Shown here piece after piece: positions 1 to 7,035 of a stretch of 64,000 nt of DNA. Source of the DNA: Streptomyces sp. H27-H5 (GTDB taxonomy: Bacteria; Actinomycetota; Actinomycetes; Streptomycetales; Streptomycetaceae); NCBI RefSeq assembly GCF_026627505.1, contig NZ_JAPNLK010000016.1, positions 1-64,000 on the forward strand. Reading direction: 5' to 3'. A program made the position numbers and the translations under genes. The notes beneath the pieces were generated by a model that saw only the letters and a list, made by a program, of their open reading frames with translations, was not told where the DNA came from and did no database searches. Numbering within the stretch: position 1 is the first letter of the stretch; every line of letters begins with the position of its first letter.

Positions 1-499
1 TTCACTTACGAGGTGCCCTCTTGCTCGGGTCTGATGGAAGCGTAGAAACTCCCATCATCCCAGGTCAGCGGGCACCTCTTCTGATTTCTCCATCCACAGC
101 CCGACCACTACGCGGTGGATCCAGGCTCACGCACGACACATCCACCGCCTTCGACGTAATCCCGATCGTCGACGGGTGGAATCATCCGCGCCGCCGGGCC
201 TGGTTCGGTCCGGTCCTTTGTAGTCGTTCGAGCAACAGCGGTGCCAATACTTGGCCTCTGATGCCAAAAACTCATCACGTGATCCCGCGCCCCCGGGCGG
301 CCCGGCACCGGGCCCTCGGCCTCGCGGCGGGGCTGCCGCGGTGGGCGAAGGGCAGGCCCCGATCCGTCGCCGTGATCTCGCCGCCCCGATCGGCGTGAGC
401 CGTAGCCGTGACCGGTCTTCCCGGTCGGCGGCGGTGGGCTCGACGAACCGGGTCCGGCCACTTGCCCTGTACGCCCCACCCGCAAAGTATGATCGAGCA
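1..499. other. non-coding window edge, possible mobile-element remnant
   Basis: No convincing gene precedes the first CDS at 500. A short inverted repeat, GAGGTGCCC at 10-18 and GGGCACCTC at 70-78, lies beside a low-complexity boundary that resembles the end of a decayed insertion sequence. No transposase reading frame is recognisable, so the IS reading is inference only. The reading frames here have no domain and no ribosome binding site. Confidence 0.3.
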
Positions 500-1036
500 A
501 TGTCTGACACGACCGAGACCACGCCCGGCTGGCTGACCGCGGACGAACTGGAGACGGCTCGCGCGCGCATGCCGATCCTCTACGTGGACGCGGTGCCCGT
601 GCGCGTGGACGACAGCGGCGAAGTCACCAGCATCGGACTGCTGCTGCGCATCGGTCCGGACGGAACGGTGAGCCGCACCCTGGTGTCCGGTCGCGTCCTG
701 CACCACGAGCGGGTCCGTGACGCGTTGCTGCGCCATCTGGAGAAGGACCTCGGCCCGGTGGCCCTGCCTCGCGTTCCCGCCTCGCCCCAGCCCTTCACCG
801 TCGCCGAGTACTTCCCCACGGCCGGCGTCACCTCGTACCACGACCCGCGCCAGCACGCGGTGTCCCTCGCCTACATCGTGCCGGTGGCCGGCGACTGCCG
901 GCCCCGGCAGGACGCGCTGGACCTGGTCTGGTTCAGCCCGCAGGAGGCAGCCTCGCAGGCCGTGCAGAGCGAAATGCCGGGCGGCCACGAGGTGTTGCTG
1001 AAGCAGGCGCTCGCACACGTGGGCCTGGTCTACTGA
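500..1036 (+). CDS. NUDIX-like protein (DUF4916 type), degenerate NUDIX box
   Basis: 178-residue cytosolic protein resembling the actinobacterial NUDIX-family DUF4916 group. Residues about 62-84 align with a NUDIX box (Gly, five residues, Glu, then Arg and a late Gly), but the REUxEE metal-binding core reads RHLEKD, so most of the metal-binding acidic residues are missing. The later part (DLVWFSPQEA) matches the usual C-terminal NUDIX strand. The ATG at 500 is chosen because homologous sequence begins there and the upstream in-frame region is low complexity. Hydrolase activity should not be assumed; a binding or regulatory role is possible. It stands alone with no operon partner. Confidence 0.75.
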   Translation: MSDTTETTPGWLTADELETARARMPILYVDAVPVRVDDSGEVTSIGLLLRIGPDGTVSRTLVSGRVLHHERVRDALLRHLEKDLGPVALPRVPASPQPFTVAEYFPTAGVTSYHDPRQHAVSLAYIVPVAGDCRPRQDALDLVWFSPQEAASQAVQSEMPGGHEVLLKQALAHVGLVY

Positions 1037-1138
1037 CGGATCGGTCCCCGACCGTGCCGCCGCGCGCCCCCCGGTCCCCGGGGGCGCGACGAGACCCGGC
1101 AACGAACCGCTGTCAGTGCCGGTCGCTAGCGTGACCTC

Positions 1139-1774
1139 ATGAGTTCCTCCCTGACTGTCTTCCAGCTCGACCCCGAGTTCACCCGCGCCTTCGTCGGCTC
1201 CCGTGACGACGAGGTGATCCAGGCCATCCACGGCGAGTTCGGTGACGAGATGGCCAGGGACGACGATTGGTTCTCCTCCGCCATCGCGAGCGGCGCCCCG
1301 ACGTCCGCCGAGGCGTTGCACGCGCTGGTGTACGGCGGGCCGTTCAGCGAGAGCACGCAGCACGCCTTCCAGTACGGCTACGCGTACAAGCGTCTGTGCA
1401 CCCTCACTGGCTCGCGTCTCGACAACTCCTGGTTCTGCCCGTTCCGGGGCGACTGGCTGGAGGTCGTCGACGAGGGACTGCGGGCTCTGCGGATCACTGC
1501 GATATCGCTCACGGAGTTCGGGCGGTACCGCGGGTTCCCCTCCATCGTCCCGTCGTACGACCTTCCGCGCTGCGGCGAGTGGACGCACGACCAGTGCGTG
1601 GAGGCCTTGGCGCAGTTCGAGGAGACCCGGCGGGAGGGCCATGCCCCGCCCCTGGACCCCGCCGTCCTCGGCGCCGTCACGGAAGTCGTCGGCTGGCTGC
1701 GTCGGGCGGAGTCGACCCGGCTGCGCCCCGCCCAGGCGCGCCCCGGTTCCGCGATCGTGGGCTTCGTCTCCTAG
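1139..1774 (+). CDS. conserved hypothetical protein (211 aa)
   Basis: Soluble 211-residue protein with no signal peptide or membrane segment. It is rich in aromatic and acidic residues in the first 150 positions, which suggests a folded globular domain, with a short Arg-rich tail. I recognise no catalytic motif. It looks like the hypothetical DUF7691-type proteins common in Streptomyces, a weak assignment from memory. No clear Shine-Dalgarno precedes the ATG, but a TAGCGT hexamer at 1126-1131 ends seven bases before it, so the transcript may be leaderless. It forms its own unit between the NUDIX-like gene and a small secreted protein. Confidence 0.65.
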   Translation: MSSSLTVFQLDPEFTRAFVGSRDDEVIQAIHGEFGDEMARDDDWFSSAIASGAPTSAEALHALVYGGPFSESTQHAFQYGYAYKRLCTLTGSRLDNSWFCPFRGDWLEVVDEGLRALRITAISLTEFGRYRGFPSIVPSYDLPRCGEWTHDQCVEALAQFEETRREGHAPPLDPAVLGAVTEVVGWLRRAESTRLRPAQARPGSAIVGFVS

Positions 1775-2113
1775 AGCGCGCAGAACGCGTCCGGCACCGT
1801 CCAGAACGCGTCGAGCTGCGCAAACGCGGCCCCGGTCGCCGACAAGATGCCGAGCCGCCGGTGTGTGACTAGCCTTTGTTGATGAGAGCCGCAACTGCGG
1901 GGAGCATTCTCGACCCACAGTGATGCGCCACAGCGCGAGGCTTGATCGAGTGCGCCCCGGTCCAAAAGATCCGCGACCCGACGAGGACGCGTTGACAGCG
2001 GGGACGCCATCGCATTGATGTGGCCATCTGCGCGAGCCGCGCGCATCCCCCGCGCGCGACGGCATCGGCTCCCGTGTCGCCCACGAGTGGCACACAAGAG
2101 AAGGGGAACAACC
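1775..2113. other. 339-bp intergenic region, no gene seen
   Basis: Between the 211-aa hypothetical gene and the acidic secreted peptide. It holds a small imperfect direct repeat (CAGAACGCGTC near 1789 and again near 1803) and, at its 3' end, the ribosome binding site AAGGGG (2101-2106) of the next gene. Nothing else is recognisable. Confidence 0.5.
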
Positions 2114-2353
2114 ATGCAAGGACTGAGAGTGAAGCGGCTCTTCGCCATTTCGGCAGCCGGCGTTCTGATGGCCGGCGGCGCCGCCCTCGGGGCGGCCGGC
2201 ACGGCCTCGGCGGCAGCCCCCACCCACTCCGTCACTTCCGTGAGCCACGGCGGCGGCTGGGATGACGACGACGACCACGGGTACAACCACGGTTGGTACG
2301 ACGACGATGACGACTGGGGCGGTTGGGGCGGAGGTTATGGCGACGACTGCTGA
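2114..2353 (+). CDS. small secreted Asp/Gly/Trp-rich protein
   Basis: 79-residue exported peptide. The ATG at 2114 follows AAGGGG with a 7-nt spacer. Residues 1-35 form a classical signal peptide: a basic start (VKR), a hydrophobic Ala/Gly core, and a likely cut after a TASAAA stretch. The mature part of about 45 residues is almost all Gly, Asp, Trp, Tyr and His (runs of DDDDD alternating with GWGG) and ends in a single Cys. Such composition suggests a disordered, metal-binding or wall-associated peptide, but there is no family assignment. It converges on the pentapeptide-repeat secreted protein, from which it is separated by a hairpin terminator. Confidence 0.75.
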   Translation: MQGLRVKRLFAISAAGVLMAGGAALGAAGTASAAAPTHSVTSVSHGGGWDDDDDHGYNHGWYDDDDDWGGWGGGYGDDC

Positions 2354-2442
2354 CCAGGCTTGACAGACCCGGTCCGCCGGTTCGAGGAGCCACGCTCTCC
2401 GTCATCGGCCGCCCAGGTCAGTCAGCCCCGGCACACAAGGTT

Positions 2443-2475
2443 CCCGCACCGGCCCGTTGGCTGAGCCGGTGCGGG
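2443..2475. terminator. bidirectional hairpin terminator
   Basis: Perfect 11-bp inverted repeat CCCGCACCGGC (2443-2453) and GCCGGTGCGGG (2465-2475) with an 11-nt loop, between two convergent small genes. It lacks a U-tract, as is common for Streptomyces terminators. Confidence 0.7.
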
Positions 2476-2581
2476 GGCCTGCGGCTGCCGACCCGGCATC
2501 GCCGCCAGGTCGGCGCGGCGCCCCCGTACTCCGGCCCGACCGTCGAGACGGCGGCCCGGGGCTCCGGGGGTACAGGTGGTT

Positions 2582-2854
2582 CTAGTTGCCGATGCCGGCG
2601 CTGCCGAGACCCGAGTTGCCAATGCCGGCGCTGCCGATGCCCGAGTTGTCGATACCGGCGCTGCCGATGCCCGAGTTGACAATGCCGGCGTTGCCCACGC
2701 CCCAGTTGCCGATACCGGCGTTGCCCACACCCGAGTTGCCGATGCCCGCGTTGCCGACACCTCCGTCGGCGGCGGCCATGGTGGCTCCACCGAGGGTCAG
2801 GACCGCAGCGGTACCCGCGACAGCCGCCATGCGGAGAAGACGTGCACGCATCAT
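2582..2854 (-). CDS. small secreted pentapeptide-repeat (GxGNx) protein
   Basis: About 90 residues. The start at 2854 is preceded on the minus strand by AGGAGG (complement of 2861-2866) with a 6-nt spacer; an adjacent ATG at 2851 is equally possible. A signal peptide (Arg-rich start, AAVAGTAAVLTLGGA core, cut near AAADG) is followed by about twelve consecutive five-residue units of the form G-[VIL]-G-N-[AS], running to the last residue. This resembles the Asn/Gly pentapeptide pattern of mycobacterial PPE-MPTR proteins, without any PPE domain. At DNA level the units form a tandem repeat over 2585-2767. The role is unknown; a surface or wall-associated beta-solenoid is plausible. Confidence 0.75.
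   Translation of the reverse strand: MMRARLLRMAAVAGTAAVLTLGGATMAAADGGVGNAGIGNSGVGNAGIGNWGVGNAGIVNSGIGSAGIDNSGIGSAGIGNSGLGSAGIGN
2585..2767. repeat. tandem 15-bp/30-bp repeats encoding pentapeptides
   Basis: Degenerate units related to GCCGATGCCGGCGCT and GCCGATGCCCGAGTT alternate across this stretch. They encode the GxGNx pentads on the minus strand. On the plus strand they produce spurious Pro/Met/Leu reading frames, which are not genes. Confidence 0.8.
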
Positions 2855-2995
2855 CACATACCTCCTGTTTTCTGCTGATTCCTCCATATCTCTAGCACGC
2901 TGATCTCATGAACACGCGGCGCGACCTCACGCACGCACCCGTGTGGCGCACGTGCGGAGGGGGGCCGACCACACCGGCGCCGGGGCAGGGACCGC

Positions 2996-4123
2996 TCAGA
3001 CCGTGGCGGCGGTCTCCACGGTGATCTCCGCACAGCGGGTGACGACCGCAGCCAGGTCCCCTCCGGCGCGCAGCAGCTCGCGCTGCACGCGCGCGCCGTT
3101 GCCTTCCCGGAGCAGGACCCCGAGACCCTCGCTGACCAGCGCGTCGTCCCCGTGGTCGCGCAGCGCGTCGCGCACGTGCCGGTAGAGGGCGTCGACGGCC
3201 TCCTCGGGAGAGGTCTTGCGCAGGGTCGCGGGATGCAGCAGGGCGCCTTCCAGACCCGAGCGTCCCGCCTGCCAGGCCGCCAGCCGCAGCAGGCTCGTAC
3301 TGACCGGGGCCGGCGGTTCCCCGGCGCGCCAGGACCGGGACGCCGTCTCGACGAGCCCTCGTACGAGGGCGGCCAGCACGACCGGGGTCGACCCGTCGAG
3401 GCAGACGTCCGCGGCCCTCACCTCGACGGTGGGATAGGCGGCCGACAGTCGGGCGTCGAACCAGATCATCCCCTCGTCGTGGAGCACGCCGCTGTCGACC
3501 ATGGCCCGGACCTGGCTGCGGTAGCCGTCGGCCGAACCGAAGAGGTCCACGGGACCGGCGGACGGCAGCCGGTTCCACACGCGGCTCCGGTAGCTCCCGT
3601 ACCCGGTGTCCTGGCCCTGCCAGAACGGCGAGTTCGCGCTGAGCGCGGTCAGGACCGCGAGCCAGGGCCGCATCCGGTCCAGAACCGCGACGCCCTCTTC
3701 GTCCGACTCCACCGACACGTGGATGTGGCAGCCGCAGGTCAGCTGCTCCTGCGCCGTCAGCCCGAACTGCTCGGCCACCCACTGGTAGCGGCGGCCGGTG
3801 TTCAACGAGGGCTCCACCGGCAGCGGCGAGGTGCCCAGGGCGGCCACGACCGCGCCGACGCCCTGCGCGTGTCGCGCGGCCTCCCTGCGCCACCGACCGA
3901 TCTCGCGCGCCAGCTCGCCCATGTCCGTGACCGGCTTGGTGGCGAACTCGACCTGCTCCTTGGCGAGCTCCCTCTCGAAGGTGTGGCCCTGCTCCCAGTC
4001 GTCCTTCGGGCGTTGCCCGACGGACCGGTCCGCCGCCTCCAGGACGTGCCCCGACAGGGCCAGTGGAACACCACTGGTGGCGTCCACCAGGAGCAGTTCC
4101 TCTTCCACGCCCACACTTCGCAT
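2996..4123 (-). CDS. YbdK-type carboxylate-amine ligase (glutamate-cysteine ligase family 2)
   Basis: 375-residue ATP-grasp-like enzyme of the GCS2/YbdK family, which joins a carboxylate to an amine using ATP (weak gamma-glutamylcysteine synthesis in E. coli YbdK). The N-terminus VGVEEELLLVD holds the family's metal/ATP-binding Glu residues. CGCHIHVSV at about residues 129-137 is the conserved His-x-His substrate/metal motif, and the C-terminal third carries the usual Arg-rich helices. The full family length is present. The start at 4123 gives the canonical N-terminus; an in-frame ATG at 4135 would add four residues. Actinobacteria use mycothiol, so the true substrate is probably not glutathione-related. 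Confidence 0.85.
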   Translation of the reverse strand: MRSVGVEEELLLVDATSGVPLALSGHVLEAADRSVGQRPKDDWEQGHTFERELAKEQVEFATKPVTDMGELAREIGRWRREAARHAQGVGAVVAALGTSPLPVEPSLNTGRRYQWVAEQFGLTAQEQLTCGCHIHVSVESDEEGVAVLDRMRPWLAVLTALSANSPFWQGQDTGYGSYRSRVWNRLPSAGPVDLFGSADGYRSQVRAMVDSGVLHDEGMIWFDARLSAAYPTVEVRAADVCLDGSTPVVLAALVRGLVETASRSWRAGEPPAPVSTSLLRLAAWQAGRSGLEGALLHPATLRKTSPEEAVDALYRHVRDALRDHGDDALVSEGLGVLLREGNGARVQRELLRAGGDLAAVVTRCAEITVETAATV

Positions 4124-4558
4124 GCCTTCACCCATCACATCGCCGATCAGATGCGCCCCGTCTTCCCCAGACCGCCCCCGGCCATGCGGACCGCCCCGAA
4201 CGGTGCTGCGGAGCCCGCCGGGCCCACAGGGGAAGAGGGCCGGGAACCGGCCGAGCAGGGGCGGCCGAGCCGTTCCTGGTCCGGGACACGAAAGCACCGC
4301 GACCCGGTGTTGTCTCGCCGGCGCGCGGCGCGGTGCGCGGACACCCACCCGGATGTCCCGTCCGCCGCCCACGACGTTCACCGTCATGGAGCAGTTGTGC
4401 GTGCCCCGAGGCGCACGTGACAAGGGAAGCGCCGCGAAGAGGTCCGCGACGTCGGTGTCCCGTCGGCGCCGGCCCCGGACGCTCAGTGCCAGGGTCCGGG
4501 CCAGGCCGGGCAGGGCCCTGGCGGCGGCCAGGGCGGAACCTCGCCGTAGGCTGGGCGG
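4124..4558. other. 435-bp intergenic region between divergent genes
   Basis: The frames here are open but have no domain, start signal or homology I recognise. The 3' end contains TAGGCT (4547-4552), six bases before the GTG of the GNAT gene, consistent with a -10 element of a leaderless promoter. No other structure seen. Confidence 0.4.
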
Positions 4559-5356
4559 GTGACCTTGCACAGTCTTCACGCCCGACCCGCCCTGGCCGAG
4601 CGCTTCCGGCGCGACCCGGCGATGCACCTGATGGAACTCGGCGACCTCGACGACCTGCTGTGGCCGCACACCAGTTGGTACACGGTGTCGCAGGACGGCC
4701 CGGTCGCGTTGGTGTACTCGGTCGGCGACATCCCGACCGTACTGGCCCTCGCCCGCCCGGAGGAGGACGCCCGGCTGGAGGAACTGGCCGAGGCGCTGCT
4801 GCCGGTCCTCCCCCGGCGCTTCTTCGGGCACCTCACGGGAGCCGCCGGCAAGGTGCTGGAGGCGGCGTACGAGGTACGGCCCCACGGCACCCTGCTGCGC
4901 ATGGCGCTCACGGACCCCGACCGCGCCGCTCGGCACCCGGACGGCCCGTGGCGGCCCGCTCCGTTGGACCGCGGCGACCTGCCGGAGTTGCTCGCGCTGT
5001 TCGAGCAGGCCTACCCGGGCAACTGGTTCGACCACCGGATGCTCGACACCGGTCAGTACCTGGGCGCCCGACAGGACGGGCGGTTGGTGGCCGTCGCGGG
5101 CGTCCACGTCCACTCGGCCACCTACCGGGTCGCGGCGATCGGGAACGTGACCACGCATCCCGACGTGCGCGGGCAGGGCGCGGGCGGGGCGTGCGTCGCC
5201 GCGCTGTGCCGGCAGCTGGGGACGACCGTGGACCACATCGGGCTCAACGTCCGGGCGGACAACGCCACGGCCGTCGGGCTCTACCGCAGGCTCGGCTTCT
5301 CCGACGTCACCGAGTTCGCCGAGGCCACCTTCACCGCGCGGGCGGCGACCGGCTGA
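4559..5356 (+). CDS. GNAT family N-acetyltransferase
   Basis: 265-residue protein with a C-terminal GNAT domain (about 145-260). Motif A, the acetyl-CoA pyrophosphate loop, is seen as VTTHPDVRGQGAGGA at about residues 197-211, followed by the motif B pattern LNVRADNATAVGLYRRLGF. The N-terminal 130 residues match the extra domain of the FR47-like GNAT subgroup. It transfers an acyl group from acyl-CoA to an unidentified amine. The GTG start at 4559 lies six bases after a TAGGCT hexamer and lacks a Shine-Dalgarno, so a leaderless mRNA is likely. It is monocistronic, with the TOPRIM gene 74 nt downstream. Confidence 0.85.
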   Translation: MTLHSLHARPALAERFRRDPAMHLMELGDLDDLLWPHTSWYTVSQDGPVALVYSVGDIPTVLALARPEEDARLEELAEALLPVLPRRFFGHLTGAAGKVLEAAYEVRPHGTLLRMALTDPDRAARHPDGPWRPAPLDRGDLPELLALFEQAYPGNWFDHRMLDTGQYLGARQDGRLVAVAGVHVHSATYRVAAIGNVTTHPDVRGQGAGGACVAALCRQLGTTVDHIGLNVRADNATAVGLYRRLGFSDVTEFAEATFTARAATG

Positions 5357-5430
5357 CGCGGCGGGGGGCCGTTCGTCGAGGGCGCGGAATATCGCGTGCC
5401 GCGTCGTCGGGAACAGAGCAGACTCGCCCC

Positions 5431-6048
5431 ATGGCGGACATACATGCATTCCGGAACGCGGTGGACGACTGGGCGAACGGCGGGCCCGGCGGGCCGGCGC
5501 GCGAACTGGCGACGCTCCTGGGGTTGCGGACCGCGGTGCTCCTGGAAGGTCCGAGCGACCTCGCGGCCGTCGAGGCGCTGGCCGTGCGACGTGGCCGGGA
5601 CCTTGCCGCCGAGGGAGTGTGCGTCGTGTCGATGGGCGGGGCGATGAGCGTCGGCCGCTATGCCGGCCTCCTCGGACCACCCGGCCTGGGCCTGCGCCTC
5701 ACGGGATTGTGTGACGAGCGCGAACAGCCCTTCTACGAGCGCGGATGGGAGCGGGCGGGGGCGGCGCACCGGGACGTCTTCGTGTGCGTGGCGGACCTGG
5801 AGGAGGAGCTCATCCGCGCGCTGGGCACGGCCGGGGTCGAGGAGATCGTGCGGGGCGAGGACGACCTCCGTGCTTGGCAGACCTTCCTGCGCCAGCCCGC
5901 CCAGCACGATCGACCTCGGCACCGGCAGTTGCGGCGCTTCCTCGGCACGAAGAAGGGCCGCAAGATCCGCTACGGCCGCCTCCTCGTCGAGGCCCTCGGC
6001 CCGGGGCAGGTACCGGCCCCGCTCGACGACCTCCTGAAGAGCCTGTGA
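5431..6048 (+). CDS. TOPRIM-domain protein (OLD-like)
   Basis: 205-residue protein built around a TOPRIM fold: a catalytic-type Glu in AVLLEGPSD (about residue 38), a glycine turn in VVSMGGAMS (about 69), and an acidic Asp-x-Glu strand in VCVADLEEE (about 118). OLD-family nucleases place this module after an ATPase; here it stands alone, as in a widespread Streptomyces family of the same size. The C-terminal Lys/Arg-rich segment GTKKGRKIRYG may contact nucleic acid. It may be a nuclease or nucleotidyl hydrolase, but no activity is established for the stand-alone form. The ATG at 5431 is the only start giving the conserved N-terminus. Confidence 0.75.
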   Translation: MADIHAFRNAVDDWANGGPGGPARELATLLGLRTAVLLEGPSDLAAVEALAVRRGRDLAAEGVCVVSMGGAMSVGRYAGLLGPPGLGLRLTGLCDEREQPFYERGWERAGAAHRDVFVCVADLEEELIRALGTAGVEEIVRGEDDLRAWQTFLRQPAQHDRPRHRQLRRFLGTKKGRKIRYGRLLVEALGPGQVPAPLDDLLKSL

Positions 6049-6280
6049 CCCACGCGCTCCGGCCTGGTCGCCGTGGGCCGCCGCATGCCAGCGGATGCGC
6101 CTCCCAGGGGGCTGCTCTAGCGTCGAAAGGGGAGGGGAAGGCCCTGCCGGGCCGGTCCGGTGCGGGAGCCCGGGCCCGGTGGCCGCACGTCGGCCGCATC
6201 CGCTCGGCACCGTTCCCACCGCGGATCCCGGACTTCCAGGTTCCGGGCCGCGCGATCATCCCGGAGAGCAGGTGCGTCCC

Positions 6281-6553
6281 ATGCGTGCGTCGACCCGATT
6301 CGCAGGTGTCCTCGCCGGCCTGACCCTCGCGCTCGGCGGAGCGGGCTTCATCGCCCCCGCCGCCCACGCGGACGTCACGGCCTGCATCAACCAGGTCGAG
6401 CGGGAACTCCAGGGCGGCGAAGCCCCGGACTCGATCCGGATGGCGTGTTACGTCGGCCTGACCGGCGACCACGCACAGTGCGTCTCCGGCCTGACCGCGG
6501 GCGGCGTGACCAACGGGACCGCGGTCTCCGCCTGCCGGGTGGCCCCCAAGTAG
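6281..6553 (+). CDS. small secreted four-cysteine protein
   Basis: 90-residue exported protein. The signal peptide is residues 1-30 (a basic start, a FAGVLAGLTLALGG core, and the cut site AAHA before DVTAC). The mature part of about 60 residues contains four cysteines (in ACINQ, ACYVG, QCVSG, ACRVA) at spacings that would allow two disulphides. There is no family or enzyme motif. Many such small Cys-containing proteins are secreted by Streptomyces during development, and a role in wall or aerial growth is only a guess. It is followed by a hairpin terminator. Confidence 0.75.
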   Translation: MRASTRFAGVLAGLTLALGGAGFIAPAAHADVTACINQVERELQGGEAPDSIRMACYVGLTGDHAQCVSGLTAGGVTNGTAVSACRVAPK

Positions 6554-6593
6554 GGCTCGGCGACTCCCTGTACGAATCGGCGAGAACCGGCGG

Positions 6594-6627
6594 GCGGCCC
6601 CGCGCACGAGGGTGTGTGCGGGGCCGC
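6594..6627. terminator. bidirectional hairpin terminator
   Basis: Inverted repeat GCGGCCCCGCGCAC (6594-6607) and GTGTGCGGGGCCGC (6614-6627), with one G-U-type mismatch. It lies between the convergent secreted-protein gene and the zinc-finger gene. Confidence 0.7.
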
Positions 6628-6672
6628 TCGCTGTCTTCGGTGAAGCCGCTCGGGAAGGGCAGGAGGAGCCGT

Positions 6673-7035
6673 TCAGTCGTGCAGCCGCTGCTGCCAGTCC
6701 TGCGGGACCCGATCGGCCGGGCCCGGCGCCGGCTGGTCCGCCGGGTGGTCGCCGGGCGGCGCCAGCTCGGGCCCGGACTCGTACAGGGCGTTCTTGGCGT
6801 AGTCCCAGAACCACTCCTCGCCCGGCTCGAAGCTCTGCACCACGGGGTGACCGGTGGACTTCCAGTGGGCGGTGGCGTGCTGGGCGGGTGAGGAGTCGCA
6901 GCAGCCGATGTGGCCGCACTGGGCGCAGCGTCGCAGGTGGACCCACCAGCCGCCGGCCGCGTCGCAGTCGACACAGCCCGTGCCCGAGGGCGCGACACTC
7001 GGGTCGATTCCGTCGATTCCGCCGGTTCCGCTCAT
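6673..7035 (-). CDS. UBP-type zinc finger protein
   Basis: 120-residue protein with a ZnF-UBP domain over residues about 20-85. The metal ligands are visible as C-x2-C (GCVDCDA), C-x2-C (RCAQCGHIGC) and the His-rich HATAHWKSTGHPVV segment. In eukaryotes this fold binds ubiquitin C-termini. In bacteria it is an unexplained domain, often beside redox or signalling genes. Its ATG at 7035 overlaps the TGA of the kinase gene by four bases (ATGA, 7032-7035), so it is translationally coupled as the last gene of a three-gene operon. The tail is Pro/Asp-rich and probably flexible. Confidence 0.85.
   Translation of the reverse strand: MSGTGGIDGIDPSVAPSGTGCVDCDAAGGWWVHLRRCAQCGHIGCCDSSPAQHATAHWKSTGHPVVQSFEPGEEWFWDYAKNALYESGPELAPPGDHPADQPAPGPADRVPQDWQQRLHD

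Noticed and set aside
275-2290. long open frame on the minus strand over the NUDIX-like and 211-aa genes
   Set aside because: It is the antisense shadow of two real plus-strand genes and is Gly/Arg/Ala-rich without a domain.
2576-2903. plus-strand open frames across the pentapeptide repeats
   Set aside because: Tandem repeats give repetitive Pro/Leu/Met products in other frames; only the minus frame has a signal peptide and ribosome binding site.
4124-5680. upstream extension of the YbdK-like frame on the minus strand
   Set aside because: It runs antisense through the GNAT and TOPRIM genes, and the family N-terminus clearly begins at 4123.
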